Positions 9,675 through 22,491 of a stretch of 64,000 nucleotides of DNA are shown here, one piece after another (position 1 is the stretch's first letter; the number at the start of each line of letters is the position of its first letter). Location: positions 13,963,372-14,027,371 of the forward strand of contig NC_092797.1 of the NCBI RefSeq assembly GCF_918797505.1. The letters run 5' to 3'. The stretch is from Bemisia tabaci (lineage: Eukaryota > Arthropoda > Insecta > Hemiptera > Aleyrodidae). The position numbers and the translations under genes were made by a program. The notes below the pieces were generated by a model. That model saw only the letters and a program-made list of their open reading frames with translations. It made no database searches and had not been told where the DNA came from.

Positions 9675-12600
9675 GACTCTTGGACTGACCGGAATCAACC
9701 CTGCTGGAGCTGCGATTTATTTGAGGGAGAAGTGCACCCGACCGAAACATTTTGGCGAGAAGCTCTCGTCGATATGCTCGTATAACGATAACATTCTTCA
9801 GGTCTGTAACCTCCTTCTGCTTGAAAATTATCCTTGTATGCCTTGAAATGATCTGAAAAACGTCCCTTTTGTGATAATGTGATATCGCGAATACCTTCTT
9901 AAACCTCTCTTAATTGCAATTTCAACCATAGTATGAAATCTTCCTAACGAAAGTAAGGATCTGTTGAAGAAACGACTATGTATACAATTCTCGGACCTGC
10001 TTCAGAATTATCCACTATGCTATATTATTCTATTATGTATACAGATAGTATAAGAACCGATTTACAAAAAGAACCGTCGTTAATTGTAGTTGAATTTTTT
10101 TAAAAAAGATTCCACTATTGAGCTCCTTGTTTCGATAGCTACTTCTGCGATGATAATACTTATGTATTCGAAGAAACCCGTGCAAATTGAATATATTGTC
10201 AGAATCAGTTTTCAAATATTAAATTTTTGTTACAGGCTGTTGCTAACGGTGCTAAGATGGGTATTGAAGAATGTCAACATCAGTTCAGTATGAGCAGGTG
10301 GAATTGCAGCACTTTCGCGAATACCACATCGGTATTTGGCGGTGTAACAGATATAAGTGAGTAATTTTCTAGCATTTTCAATCTTAGTTCCTTTGTTCCT
10401 TCTATTCATATTCCAACATGTATTCTACTCGTGTGGTTTCTGCCTGACTCTGAAGTGTAAGTGATTTTTCAATGAAAAACAGAACCGCTGTAAAGTAACA
10501 AAATTATTTGGCAGTGAAATTACTCTCGCCTTCATCTTTGAGATTATGCAATTATAGCTACATGAAAGTAGGGATAAGTAACTGAGTTGTTCGGATCAAA
10601 ATCGACCCGACTCCAAAAATCTCAAAAATTCGTTTTACATGGCAAAATACGGTTTTCAGAGTCGACTCAACTTACTTGTCTTTTCCAAAGAAAAGATGTC
10701 GTTGTATGTTAGAAAACGACCCATTTTTTAGGTTCTTAATCGCACTCACATTCTCAAGACTAAAAAAAATAGCGAGAACATTAATGCCAATGCTTGTTAG
10801 TGTCTCAATGACAGCTTAAAAGTATTGTCCAAATGTCCATTGCAACCATCCACTTCCACCAATAGGATCGCTTTATTTTCTCTTTTTTTCTATATATAGC
10901 TTTGTCTATCGATTTGTCTATCGATTTGTCTATCGGTTTGTCTATCAATTTCAATAATCAGCCCGATGAATTTCGAGTACCACGCACGAAGTTCTTTTCT
11001 CTATGTAGGTGCCTGTAAAACCTTTTCCAAGCGACATTAATCTCAATGAGCCGCAGTTGTGCCGACAGAAACTGCAAAAATGAATAAAAGAGGGAAAAAA
11101 ACCAAGAAGCACGCAATCTTTAGTTTTATCGCATTCGTACATCAATCTTTTAGAGTCAAATACGTCAAATTTTGAGCGTTTGGTTGCGCGTACACCCCGC
11201 TGCAGCACAATAAAGCACAAAATGTAATAGAAAAAATGAAAGTGCTATGGAAATCATTAAAATTAACATGGAACCACCAATATTTAAAAAACACACATTA
11301 TATTATTATTCTCCTTTGATAAATTGATACACATCTTTTTCCCATCAATTTAAATGAGAATAATCAATGCAGAGTGTGCAAATATTTCAAAATCATGAGT
11401 TTAAAAGCGCTGACTATGCGAGTATAAATATTAAAGCCTAACAGAGCGGAGCGGCGTGCTGCTATCGCGAGAGGCTCACTGGCGCCTACAAACCTAAGTG
11501 GATACTTCACGCATTGCACAATGATTGAAGTATCCACTTAGGTTTGTAGGCGCCAATGCGCCCGCCGTGCGGCGGCGCCTGAAGGAACTATTTCACAACA
11601 GAGGTGTTGCACAGTATTATACGAAATTGGACGTATTAAGAATGACAGGCATATTTTAAATGTACAGATCCTTGCCTCTCTGTGACCCCGCGAGAAATTC
11701 CCAGTTCTGTTCATGACCACGGTCCTGCCAAATGCTGACCAATTTTAATCCCTTCTTTCGCCTCGACAGGAAGCAGAGAAACGGCCTACGTGTTCGCGAT
11801 CTCGTCGGCCGGCGTGGCCTACTCGGTGACGAAGGCGTGCTCCAAGGGGGAGCTGAACGAGTGCAGTTGCGATCACAAGGTGCACAAGCGGAAACCGCGG
11901 CGGGGCAACTGGCAGTGGGGTGGTTGCTCCGAGGACATCAATTTCGGCGAGAAGTTCAGCCGCACATTCGTCGACTCCGAGGAGAACAGCGAGTCCGCCT
12001 TCGGGCTCATGAATATTCATAACAACGAGGCCGGCAGGAGGGTAAGCAATCCACTACCTATTTTCCCTCGATTAGTCAATTAAATCTCCCGACCTGGGCT
12101 CTCGATCATTTTCTCGCAACGACTCGGCTCACCTATCTGACGTCCTCAGGAGGAACGCCGTATGGACATTCCGGTGTTGCCGAATTTTCTGAAAAATTTA
12201 TGAGCTTTTGTAAGGAATAAGCAGCTCAGGGTGGCAAAATTCCATGCAAAATAAAATCTTGAAATTTCACGTGAAATGGATTGCATTTTGCAAAAAGGAA
12301 CCACTAGCATTGCAATGTTGCTAAGATTGTGCAACTTCTTTTGTCTTGAAGGAAAAACCCGATTATCCATTAATAGTTTCTATTTTACTCGCTAAAAACT
12401 GTAAATTTAGGACAAAAATTACCATCTAAATTTCATAGTTTTTCACGATTTCCGCAATTTTATTGCAAAAGATGAAGTTGCACAATCTTAGCATCATTGC
12501 AATGCTAGTGGTTCCTTTTTGCAAAATGCAATCCAAATATTTCATGAAATTTCAGAAATGTATGAAAGTTATTGAAAAATGCTGACTCCTATTCATGTTT

Positions 12601-15600
12601 CGCAAAATGTAAAAATTGAGACTTTCTTCTATTTTTGTGTGTTTAAGTGCGGGTTGCATACTCTAGCCCCTGAAAATATGGAATATTTTATAGCCTCGTG
12701 AAATTACATGAAATATTTCACCGAAATTTCCAATATTTCATTTCTTTCTTACGTCTCATGCCATACACTGCCTTAGCCCCTTATAGCTATGCCCAGACAG
12801 ATTGTCGTTCCCTTCATGAAAGCTCGTAACGACATTTCAATGTTGCCAAATTTCCTCTCGCAAATTGCATTATTATTAAGAGAATCTTGCATGTGCATAT
12901 CCAATTTAAAATTTCACCGAATTTGCTTCTGGCCTCATGCGAAAATCAGAAAAAATTTTGGATAAAAATTGTGAAGGTATCCATGCGTTGTTAAACTTCC
13001 TCTGAAGAAGTACCCATCTATTTTCAAGGAAAGCTGTGATTTTTTCTTCAAATTCTCAGATATTGTGGAGTAAATCGTGAAAAAACTTTTGTAAAATATT
13101 CAAAGACAATTTCCGAAAATTGTCGAGGAAATGCAATTATTTATCCGTAGAAAAACAAAATATGAGTTTTTATACGACGTTTTTATGACGGAATTACTCG
13201 GAGCGATTCGTCAATTAAGTTTTTAAACAGCATACAAATAAATTCTATGTCAAGAAAAGTTGCGTAGTCAACTAAAATAAAGGCAGATTAGCAGTGGTTT
13301 TATGCTTTGCTGTGGAACTTAGTTTCATCTTCAACAAACAGGCAAAAACGTACCCTTGAAGTAGTTACCTAACCGTCCAGAATGAAGGCGAATTGACAAT
13401 CTCTCCACATGCAACTTATTTCTACGTTCGAGGTTGCGCGTCGACTCGGACGTGATCCTACGAAATACTCGAACGCCTTCAAGTTTGACGGATAGGCAAA
13501 AACGCTCCCTTGAAGTTAGAATAGTTACCTCACCGTTCGAAATTAAGGTGAATCAACAATCGCTCTGGACGCAACTCATTTCCACGTTCGAGGTTGCGCG
13601 TCGACTCGAACGCCTTCATTTCTGACAGATAGGCAAAAATGCTCCCTTGAAGTAGGAATAGTTACCTAACCGTCTGAAATGAAGGCGAATAGACAATCGC
13701 TGCGAGCGCAACTCATTTCCACGTTCGAGATAGCGCGTCGACTCGAACGCCTTCAATTTCGACAGATAGGCAAAAACGCTCCCTAGAAGTAGGAATAGTT
13801 ACCTAACCGTTCGAAATGAAGGCGAATCGACAATCGCTCCGATCGCAACTCATTTCCACGTTCGCTCGCTGTTGCGCGCCGACTCGAGCGTGTCTCTCAT
13901 TGAGTTGGACCGCTTTATAGACAAAATGATTTTCAATTACAGATAATCAGGTCGCAAATGAAGAGGATCTGCAAGTGCCACGGGATGTCCGGTTCGTGCA
14001 ATGTTCGAGTTTGCTGGCGGAAGCTGCCGACGTTCCGGGCGATCGGCGACGTCCTCATGCAGCGCTACGAGGGCGCGTCCTACGTCCGGGTCGTCGAGAG
14101 GAGGCAGAAGGACGAGGAAAAGCGGAAGAAGAGAGGCAAGAAACTCAGGGCCGCCAACCCCATCTTCAAGCAGCCCAACCGCACTGAGTTGGTGTTCCTG
14201 GACCCATCGCCCGACTATTGCGAGAGGAACGAAACGTAAGCGATATTAAACTTTCACCGATTTGCTAACACGAGGACTTGGACCGAAAATGGCTTAGAGA
14301 AAAAAAAGGAGGTGTTTGCATCTTGAGGATTGTGTACCCTGTGACGCAGGTCGGTACAACCTGGTCAGCAAAATCCGATATTCGAAGTATGAAAAACGGA
14401 CCCCAACGTCCGATTTTTTGCTTAAATCAACTCATGATATATTTCAAACACTTTATGGAGAATGCATTTTTTCCATAAAATACACCATTTCCAAGGAAAT
14501 CGATGATAAACGTCGCTGTACCGACCTACGTCATCAAAAAAAAATCCAAGATGCCGGAAATGCAAACACCTCCCTTTTTTTCTCTTTACGTAAATGGACC
14601 GCTTTTAGCAGAAAACAACCAAGCCTTAACAGCCATTGCCAAAAACGAGGCTTTTTAATTTATTACAAGAGAAGGTTTGTGCGGATTCCTTTAAAAAGTC
14701 GAGAGAATTTGCTTCGTGCTATACAAAATATTCACTGAAATTTGCTCAAAAATCCGCACAACCGTTTTTATATAAAAATTTGAATTGCCCAATTAAAATT
14801 GGAAATAGCTGATGTTGCCTGGTTCCTTTCTGCTTAACGCGGTGCATTTATGACTAAATATTAAGACTTCTTTAAATAACTTGGAATCTCCTAAAAATAG
14901 ACGGATTCAGGCAGAATCAGCTTGTCTGCATTCCAGGTCGCTTAATCTCTGCTCAGGCTTGATTTTATTTACAAGGAACCAGGGCCGGATTTACCTACTT
15001 GCCGCCCATGGGCCGGCTGTATTTTGCCGCCCCTTCTCATTCGTTTTGAAACATCAATAAAAACCATCAAGTAAACGATCCGGAGGGGAAGGGGTGCATA
15101 AGGCGCGTTTACTTGTGTTGGAACCATTTTTTTGCGAAAGCCCTGTCAACACTACTAGCAAAAGTTCACGGAACTTTGCACAAAAGTTAATTTCCGTAAA
15201 CCTATCTGTATATGGACAAGGCCTTCCATTTATAAGAAATGAACCAAAAAATTATAAAAGAACAAACATATATGTAAATGAGGGTTTAAAAGTTTAACTG
15301 CTGCCGCCGCGCTGCGCTGACCGCACTGTGTTTGATGCAATGCGTGAAGTATTCATGCAGTCTTGTAGGCGCTGTGCGTTTCACGTCGACCACTGCTGAC
15401 GTACTAACTTTGACGCAATGCGTGAAGTATTCATGGAGTCTTGTAGGCGCTAATATGTGTTACATGCCGACCTCTACGCGCCGCGCCGAGGGCTTCTCCT
15501 TTCCATCTTAAGTCCTCGTCATCATTGCCCTCTGCGCCGCGCCGTTCCAGGCCAAATTGCGTGTTTGGTTTCTCTCCTAACTCGACTAATTAAAGGTGCT

Positions 15601-16674
15601 GTCTCTTGCATCATCGAAAGACGACAAAATTAGAACTTACTATATTCTCTGGAAATGAGAAATTTTGTCGTCTTTTCTCGTTCGTAATTTTTTTCTGAAT
15701 CCAATTTTTTTCATACCTACATTTAAAAAATTGCAAAATTTGTCGCCCCCTATAATTTGCCGCCATGGGCCGCGGCCCATGTGGCCACCCCCTAAATCCG
15801 GCCCTGCAAAGAACTAAAACGCAAAACGCCTCAAAAGTATCTGGGAATGTTCCTTAAATTATACAGAAAATTTCTTCTCACATAATTTGAAGTCAGAATG
15901 ATGCATGGTTTTTTGTTTAAAAAATCAAAAGAAAAAAAAAATGGAAGGAAAAGGCAATGCCTGATGTACCTACTTAGGCTGGCTCTAGCTGAACACGTCC
16001 ATGTGGATGGTAAAGTCGCAAAAGTGTATCTATCACAGGTGTACTTAATGTTTCTAAACCTCTGCAGTTACTTTATTTTTTTGGATAAAAAGCAACGGAT
16101 TTTGTGATTCAAAATTTTCACAGATTGAGGAGCAATCAGTAAAAAGTCCAACAAATAAGTTATGTTCCTCCGTTTTCCTCAGAAAAAGATAACACATAGC
16201 GAAGGATTTGCAATATGCAAATCGTAATGCATGCATGCTCTGTGAATACTCCAAATTTCCATGCGTATAAGGAACCTTAATATGCAAGAACAATTTGGGG
16301 GAAAAATCCAATGAGCAAGAATACAATTATTCTTAAAATCCATGAAATCAATGCGTCTTTGTGATTCTGTAACTTTAAACAAAAATATTAAAATTTCATC
16401 TACATTTTCGATATGGTGTCTACGCATGAAATTTTGACCTACATTTTAATTGAATGTTTGATGTTGTTGCAGATTGGGCATACTAGGAACTCATGGGCGC
16501 CAGTGCGTCCAAGGAAGTCCGCGAGTGGATGGCTGCAGCATTTTATGCTGTGGCCGTGGTTACCAAACAAAAATTCGGGAAGTTGAGGAGAATTGCAATT
16601 GTAAATTTTTCTGGTGTTGTAAAGTAAAATGTGAAACATGCCACTCCAAGAAGGAGGAGCATTTTTGTAATTGA
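9675..16674 (+). CDS. Wnt: Wnt family secreted glycoprotein (WntA/Wnt4-like), 3' five coding exons
   Basis: Secreted lipid-modified ligand for Frizzled/LRP6-type receptors. Coding exons 9675-9801, 10236-10356, 11770-12041, 13943-14235 and 16473-16674 have GT/AG borders and consistent phases, giving 337 residues; the first base completes a codon from a missing upstream exon, so the signal peptide is not seen. Hallmarks in order: ECQHQF and RWNCS (exon 2), [14 protein letters not shown] and WGGCSEDI (exon 3), HNNEAGR at the exon 3/4 join, [10 protein letters not shown] (exon 4, with the serine that is palmitoleoylated in the family), then [16 protein letters not shown] and a Cys-rich end closing in HFCN (exon 5). 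The sequence looks nearest to Wnt4 and insect WntA, and less like Wnt1, 5, 7 or 11; the paralogue is my judgement. Introns carry MITEs, a 137-bp tandem array and a hAT element. Confidence 0.92.
10901..10949. repeat. 12-bp tandem repeat, four units
   Basis: Four successive copies of tttgtctatcga with small changes, in Wnt intron 2. Simple-sequence repeat without further meaning visible. Confidence 0.8.
11481..11554. repeat. Perfect 29-bp-arm palindrome carrying the hAT subterminal motif
   Basis: ggcgcctacaaacctaagtg... is repeated in inverse 16 bp later (...cacttaggtttgtaggcgcc). The same core (gcgcctacaa...gatacttcacgcattgc) occurs twice in each hAT-like copy (1510-2340, 14980-15806). Lies in Wnt intron 2; flanks are GC-rich. 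Confidence 0.8.
12277..12535. repeat. Foldback MITE, family F4, copy 1
   Basis: Inverted ends tggattgcattttgcaaaaa / tttttgcaaaatgcaatcca continue inwards (ggaaccactagcattgcaat on the left, its inverse on the right). Family member of 42941-43197, which shares ggatcgcatttagcaaaaag and the internal 'gttgcacaat' block. Lies in Wnt intron 3. Confidence 0.8.
13340..13880. repeat. Tandem repeat, about 137-bp unit, four copies
   Basis: Units begin with aggcaaaaacgctcccttga near 13341, 13493, 13631 and 13768 and contain agttacctaaccgttcgaaa, caactcatttccacgttcga and ttgcgcgtcgactcgaacgc. The first unit is longer by a short insertion. The array ends about 60 bp before the acceptor of Wnt exon 13943-14235. 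GC and CpG content exceed the surrounding intron. Confidence 0.85.
14299..14584. repeat. Foldback MITE in the last Wnt intron
   Basis: Inverted arms: aaaaaaaggaggtgtttgca on the left and tgcaaacacctccctttttt on the right, continuing inwards through ggtcggtac / gtaccgacc. The arms are about 60 bp with some mismatch around an A/T-rich centre. Confidence 0.7.
14980..15806. mobile_element. hAT-like non-autonomous DNA element, copy 2 (complete, with target duplication)
   Basis: Left end CAGGGCCGGATTTA, right end TAAATCCGGCCCTG. Flanked by CAAGGAAC (14972-14979) and CAAAGAAC (15807-15814), an 8-bp target duplication with one mismatch, as expected for hAT elements. Subterminal 'ttgccgcccatgggcc' blocks and two copies of the 36-bp motif (15337-15371, 15416-15451) are present. 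No transposase frame. Inverse orientation to 1510-2340; lies in the last Wnt intron. Confidence 0.85.
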
Positions 16675-19600
16675 TTCAATGTTTCATGTTTATCAGACTA
16701 CTGTACTATATCTACTCAATAGATTAATGCATGATAATTGTTTTGTAGCAGTTAAAAGACTCCATTCGTGCTTATGCGTTTAAAAGGTTACCTGCTTTTT
16801 TGGATCACTGCATGGTCAATAATTGTGATTTTTTTTTTTTTTTTTATTATTATTAGGAATTTAGAAGAAATATTCCTATCCTTTGAAACACCTATTCATA
16901 TAAGTGCCAAATATAGCGTAACTAGACTGAAGACATTTTTAACAAAGACGATTCTGCTTACTTGTCCCTTTATTGGAGAGAAAAATTACGGCACTTTTTA
17001 ATGAAGTGCAAAAACACTCACCCAGGTGAGGAAGTCATTCGATTGTAAATTCCGGAGGAAGTTTTTACATTATCAACCGAAAATGCATGATGATTTGGAT
17101 AGCAGCCTTAATTGAAAATTCCCTGATTTCCACCTCCATTTTTGTAGCTTCCTATCTTTGGTGTCACAATCTCCATTAACTTTTACTCATAGTTTATTTG
17201 TAAGTAAATTTGCGGCACACTTTCATTTGATCTCAATTTTTCTTTATTTTCCCCTTCTATTTTCTCAGCTGAAACTTGTGTGAAAGTTTTACTGACATTT
17301 TAATTTTTCAAGTTTTACAACAAATGACCAGAGCAACAATTCTTCGTCGCTGTCTTTTGTCTCCGCTCCCCTAATGAAAACTGATAAAATCATTGCGACT
17401 ATCTCTTTGTGGAAGCCTACATATGATTTTGAGGCTTAAAATGCCTTCAATTCGTCATGTAGGCAAATTAACGTACGCTGTATATTCTGCACAGTCTAAC
17501 AATAAGTCTCACAATAATGGAATGGGATCCCAGAATGAGATAAAATTGACCAAGTTCAGCCTGCCGCACTTTCCCTGATTTCATTGTATGTTTTATTTTT
17601 CTGACAGAAAAATTAACAACACAATGCTTTGACAATTTTTGATGAATTTTCCCTCGGTTGCACAGGATATTCTCACAAAATTTTGGGTCAAAATCTTGCT
17701 TATTAGGTGGTGCTCTAGAAGAAAAATATGACATGGCATAAGATCGGGCGAAAAAATGAAGCTAAGATACTTGCAAAAAATCATTTCAGAGGAAAACGGT
17801 GGAGAACTTCTGTTGAACTACTATAAAGTCATGTTCAGCCACGGCAAATGTTGTGAAAGTTGAAATTCCACATTCTCAGACTCGAATGTGCTGATTTTAA
17901 AAGACTGTAATACCTCCAATTTCTTGAAACAAGCAAACCTACTTGACAGTGAGAATGGGGACAAAACGGTAGCGGCAGATGGTTTTACTTGATCATTGAA
18001 AATTTTCTGACAGGTATTTTAAAAGCATGAATTAATTAGCCAAATAAACTTGACTTTACTTAGAGCTAATAGAGATAAGCTTGTTTTCTTTTATTTAAGT
18101 GATCAAATTCATCACCGAAAGGTGAAAAACGAATCGAGCAAAATTTAATTTTTCTTTCTTCTTCTTTTTTCTGAGCTTTATTTCTTTATTCCCGGTAGCA
18201 AAATGTAGATATTTCATTGTAAAGCTTAAAATACAATACCTACCTACTTTGTATAGATTCTTTCTATCGTTGATCTTCATGTTCACATATAGTCCTACAA
18301 TTAGTACCTAAGATTGTGCAACTTAATTTCAGTATTTTTAGTGGTCACTCATTTTCACATGCGCAGAGGAGATGAGTACCGACATCATCTTCAAAGGGGT
18401 AGTTGTTCACTATCAACTGCTCAATATTCAATGAATGAATCTTTAGGTGGTACGGCTTATTTTATGTCATTAGTAGTCTCAACACTTAACTGCATGCCTA
18501 CATACTTTATAATAATTGCCATCCAGCTCCTATTAACTCATAAATTTTAAAAAGTCAAAATATCAGGAATTGTGTGAAATATCAAATTCTCAACTTACCG
18601 TAAGTTTTTTAAAGTTACAATACGTATCTCATTACTTAAAACTTCAGGGATCAGAGTGAAAGAAGAGATAAGGGCCAAGAAGTTAAACATTAAAATGTTA
18701 GTCCTGGATTTACAAGAGTTTCCACTTTGCTATTGAAGCGCTGAGTGCAAGAAGAGGACTTCTCAGCTGCAGTATTTTAGAACATCAGTCGCTAATTTAT
18801 GTCTCAAAGAAGAACATAAGAGGTGATTCTTTGGCAGCTTTTTCTGTAGAAAATCGTAGGGACATCAAGACTATGTTATAAATATTTCAATCAAATAAAT
18901 GCATTCACTTTCCTTACAATGAATGTGATATTTGCTGGAATTCTGAAACACTGCATCTGAAAAGTGTCCTTCTTGTATGCAGTGACTCAATGGAGCCTGT
19001 TTTCTTAGGAGAGCTCTTCACAACAAAAAGCTCTTTCTATTTTCTAAAATTATAGGCAGAAATTAAATGGAGGCGCTCAGTGAATAAGTGCTTTGGTAAA
19101 CTGAATTGAGTGAATTCCAGTTACAGAATCTAGTCAGTCCATAAATTTTTATCAGATAATGGACACACTGTTTATTTACCCTCCTTCAAAAAATAGGCTT
19201 TACTTTTTCTAGTGTCACTAATGTAATTTGCAATTTTCTGCCTCTGAATAAAATCTCACAATAAAACTTGAAAAGAAATTAATGATCGTAAGAATGAGTA
19301 AAAAAGTTATACCTACTACAATACTGGAGTTAAAAAAAAAACATATAATCTTGTTCCATGCAATTCTTGACATTTAATTACACTTTTTCCTGCCTTCGTT
19401 TGGTTTTTTCAAGTCAAGAATTTAAGTTACTAGTTGAAATTCTTACAGTTCTGCACACTTTTATGATCATTGCTCAATGAAAAATAAGAACATAGAAATA
19501 TCTTTCAATTTTGATTGGCAAACGGAGAATGTACCGTGATCTTTTGAGCTTGCTGGTAAATAACTTCGAAAAAGAGATAACTTAAAAAATACCTACACAA

Positions 19601-20896
19601 CAGAACCAGATTTTAAAAATACTAATAGGTCAAATCAACACTGCCATGTAAACGTTCTGATTCAGTACCGAATAATTTACAATGTTGGTTTGTTTTCAAT
19701 ATGTTTTGATACTCGACTAATTCTTCTTCTATGCCAACTGCTCTTTCGCCAACCGACATTTTTAACTCTAGCTTTATCAATATTTTATCAATCCATATTA
19801 AAATTCTCCCTGCTAGAGTGAAAATTGAAAAAGCCTCACTACAATATGTACGTTTATTCTTTTATCAACAATCTTGGATGGCAGAATTATTTTGTAAAAA
19901 TTTTCATCAGATTAATGGTGCAAGAATGTTGAAGAGTTCAAAGGCCATGCGCTACAATACAAAAAAACTCTACACTTGTGAGTTCCAAATCTTCTTTTTG
20001 TCACTACCACAAAGAGATAAAAATCTTTGAAAAAACTGATACCTAACGCAAGAAAGCTACAACATATCTCTGGCAGGAATAGCTTTGGACACCTTCTTTC
20101 ATTTCATATGATTTTTCCTTTTCACTCTCAACTCCAAAAGTGAGAACTTAGCTTTTTTAAGGGGTTATTAGTGAACATTTGGATTTCTTTCTAAGTTTTT
20201 GAAATGTTTGAATATCTGAAAGATGTAAAAACTGCACACAAAATCGATACAAATCCTTCTTAACAAACAAATTTCTTAATTTTGTTTATACTGCCATTAC
20301 AACTGATCAGAAAAATTCTTGTAAACTAAAGGAAATAGTTCGAAGCTACTTTTATTGGAAATAATAGCCCTTTTGCTTGGTCTGTAGCGGTGACAAATTA
20401 AAGACTTGGGACACCATAGTGAAAAGTCACTACACGGCTTCAATTAAATATTCGTGAATGATAGTGATGTCGAGGGTCACAATGTGACACATTTCAGCCT
20501 GTAAAAAGATTTGATGGTCTTGGAGCTTTTATTGAATGCAAAAAAAATCGTAGCTTCGTCAACAGGGCGTGCAAATCCCGAAAAAGAACTCGCTCTCTTT
20601 GAAACTGAATACATGATGTCCCATATGGCGATGATTTTTTGTGCTTGCGCCCTTTGCTTTCTTTGATTTAGTGGGACAGTGGAATATGAATTAACTAGTT
20701 GCACTGTTTTCTCTGCAACAAATTATGCTGATCAAGTTTATAAGTGTACACAGCAAAAACAAAGGATAAATTTGGACAGTTTTTTTTTTTTTTTTATTTT
20801 CCTTAGAATTTAGATATTTTTCTAGTGAGCTCACCTAAATTAAATTTCTCCCTAGAACTTTCAAATATCCTCCAAGTTTAAATATACGAAGATCAG
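16675..20896. other. 3' flank of Wnt; no gene seen in 4.2 kb
   Basis: The first part should be the Wnt 3' untranslated region; an AATAAA at 18043-18048 is one possible polyadenylation signal but is far from the stop. A/T-rich with poly-T at about 16831-16849 and no ORF above 100 codons that resembles a known family. Confidence 0.4.
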
Positions 20897-21309
20897 AATG
20901 GGTCAGTTGCGCTGGTCATAGAATCGTGTTTTGAAGCTTAATTCTTGTAGATTAGTTAAAAATATCAAAATCTGTCCAAACCCAAATTTGTGCGTTCAAT
21001 ATAAACCGAGATATTGCTCATTGAAAAGTCGGGTTTTTGACGTCATCCACCAAGGTAGCAACACCCTTGGTTTCTTCCACCTTGTTTTACTGGTTATTCA
21101 ACTTGAAACCCAGATGAAATCAAAGTGGAAGAAACCAAGGATATCACTACCCCGGTTGATGATGTCAAAAACCCGACTTTTCGAAGGGCGATATCTCGTT
21201 TAATACTGAACGTAGAAAGTCGCAGTTTGGACGGATCTTATTACTTTTAGCTTATCTACAAGAATCAAGTATCAAAACAGGATTCTGTGACCAGCGCAAC
21301 TGACCCATT
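20897..21309. repeat. Palindromic MITE, 413 bp
   Basis: Ends aatgggtcagttgcgctggt / accagcgcaactgacccatt are perfectly inverted. The arms continue for over 150 bp with moderate divergence (gtcgggtttttgacgtcat / atgatgtcaaaaacccgac). No coding content. Confidence 0.85.
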
Positions 21310-22247
21310 GTCCCTCATGTACTCCTTGATTTTGTACTCCTGTTACCGGAGCATGTGCTCTGATCAAATCTACTATCTCCTACTGACAGACCAAAATTTT
21401 TATACATCAGGATTGGCTGAATGCCAATTATTTCCGATAGTATAGACTTTGCTGTGATCAACCTCAAGAGGCTGAGTTCTCTTTTGTACGTCAAAGAAAG
21501 CTTTCATGTTACAAAAAAAAGTCACAAAATCTTTTTCTTAAGCCTGTAGTATGAAACAAAAAAAAAAACCCTCTCCTGAAGATTTGTTTCTCTTTTCTTT
21601 CCTGTCTCTTCTCTTAATTTATTGATCATAGTCATTTGTAAATAGTTTGTACCTTTCTTTCTTTTTTTAACCTTGATAAGTATAATTTAATGTACTTTTT
21701 CACACAAAATTTCATTATGAATTCTGACGTAAAATAGATACTTTCTTATGTTTCTACCAACCTTTTGTTTCATTTTTATCTACATATGCAAAGGCAGAGT
21801 TTAAACATGGTTCATGCAGCCTCAAATAAAAAAAACCAAGCACTGCTTAAAGTATTTTCCAGCACTTTTTAAACCTTTTACATGATTTTTTTTCCGAGAC
21901 GTACAGCTTTGTCCGCATATCATAAGTTCAAGTTGGCAATGCTTGGTTATTTTTAAAGAATTTTCTTTCAGATGTCTTTAAAACAATCTCATTATAGTCA
22001 AATGTTTTCTTACTTCTCTCTTCAAAAATTCTGAATGCTGAATAATAGTAAAGAGTTAAATTAAATTAAATTCAAGTAACTTCCAAAAAAACAAGCAATT
22101 TCAAGGCCTTGAAAAAAATCCAAAAGCAATCAGCTTTAAAGCATTTTTCAAGACTACGCAAACCATATTGACAACTTTACTAACAGTCAAACAAGAAAAA
22201 GATGTTTTCAATTGCAGCATTTCAAAATTTTTCCTCATTGTTCTTTT
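21310..22247. other. Non-genic stretch
   Basis: A/T-rich sequence without a recognised exon or internal repeat. Confidence 0.35.
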
Positions 22248-22255
22248 TTCAAGAG

Positions 22256-22491
22256 CAGTGTTCGAAACTCACCTTTGAGTTTTAGGAGCCATGTGGCGCA
22301 TCAAACCCGAATTTCAGGCGCCATTGAAGATTTTTTAGGGGCCAAATTGACTTTTAGCCTATACATTACGGCGCACATAGTGAATAGTTAGACGCAAGAT
22401 GTTTTTGTAACAGAACTAGTAAGTAGCTGTAACTTAGAGAAGACAAAAGCACAAATGATGAAATTGTAAAGAATGTGAGTTTCGAACACTC
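22256..22491. mobile_element. hAT-like MITE with 8-bp target duplication
   Basis: Terminal repeats CAGTGTTCGAAACTCAC / GTGAGTTTCGAACACTC (last base mutated). Both sides carry TTCAAGAG (22248-22255 and 22492-22499), a perfect 8-bp duplication. 236 bp, non-coding. Confidence 0.85.
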
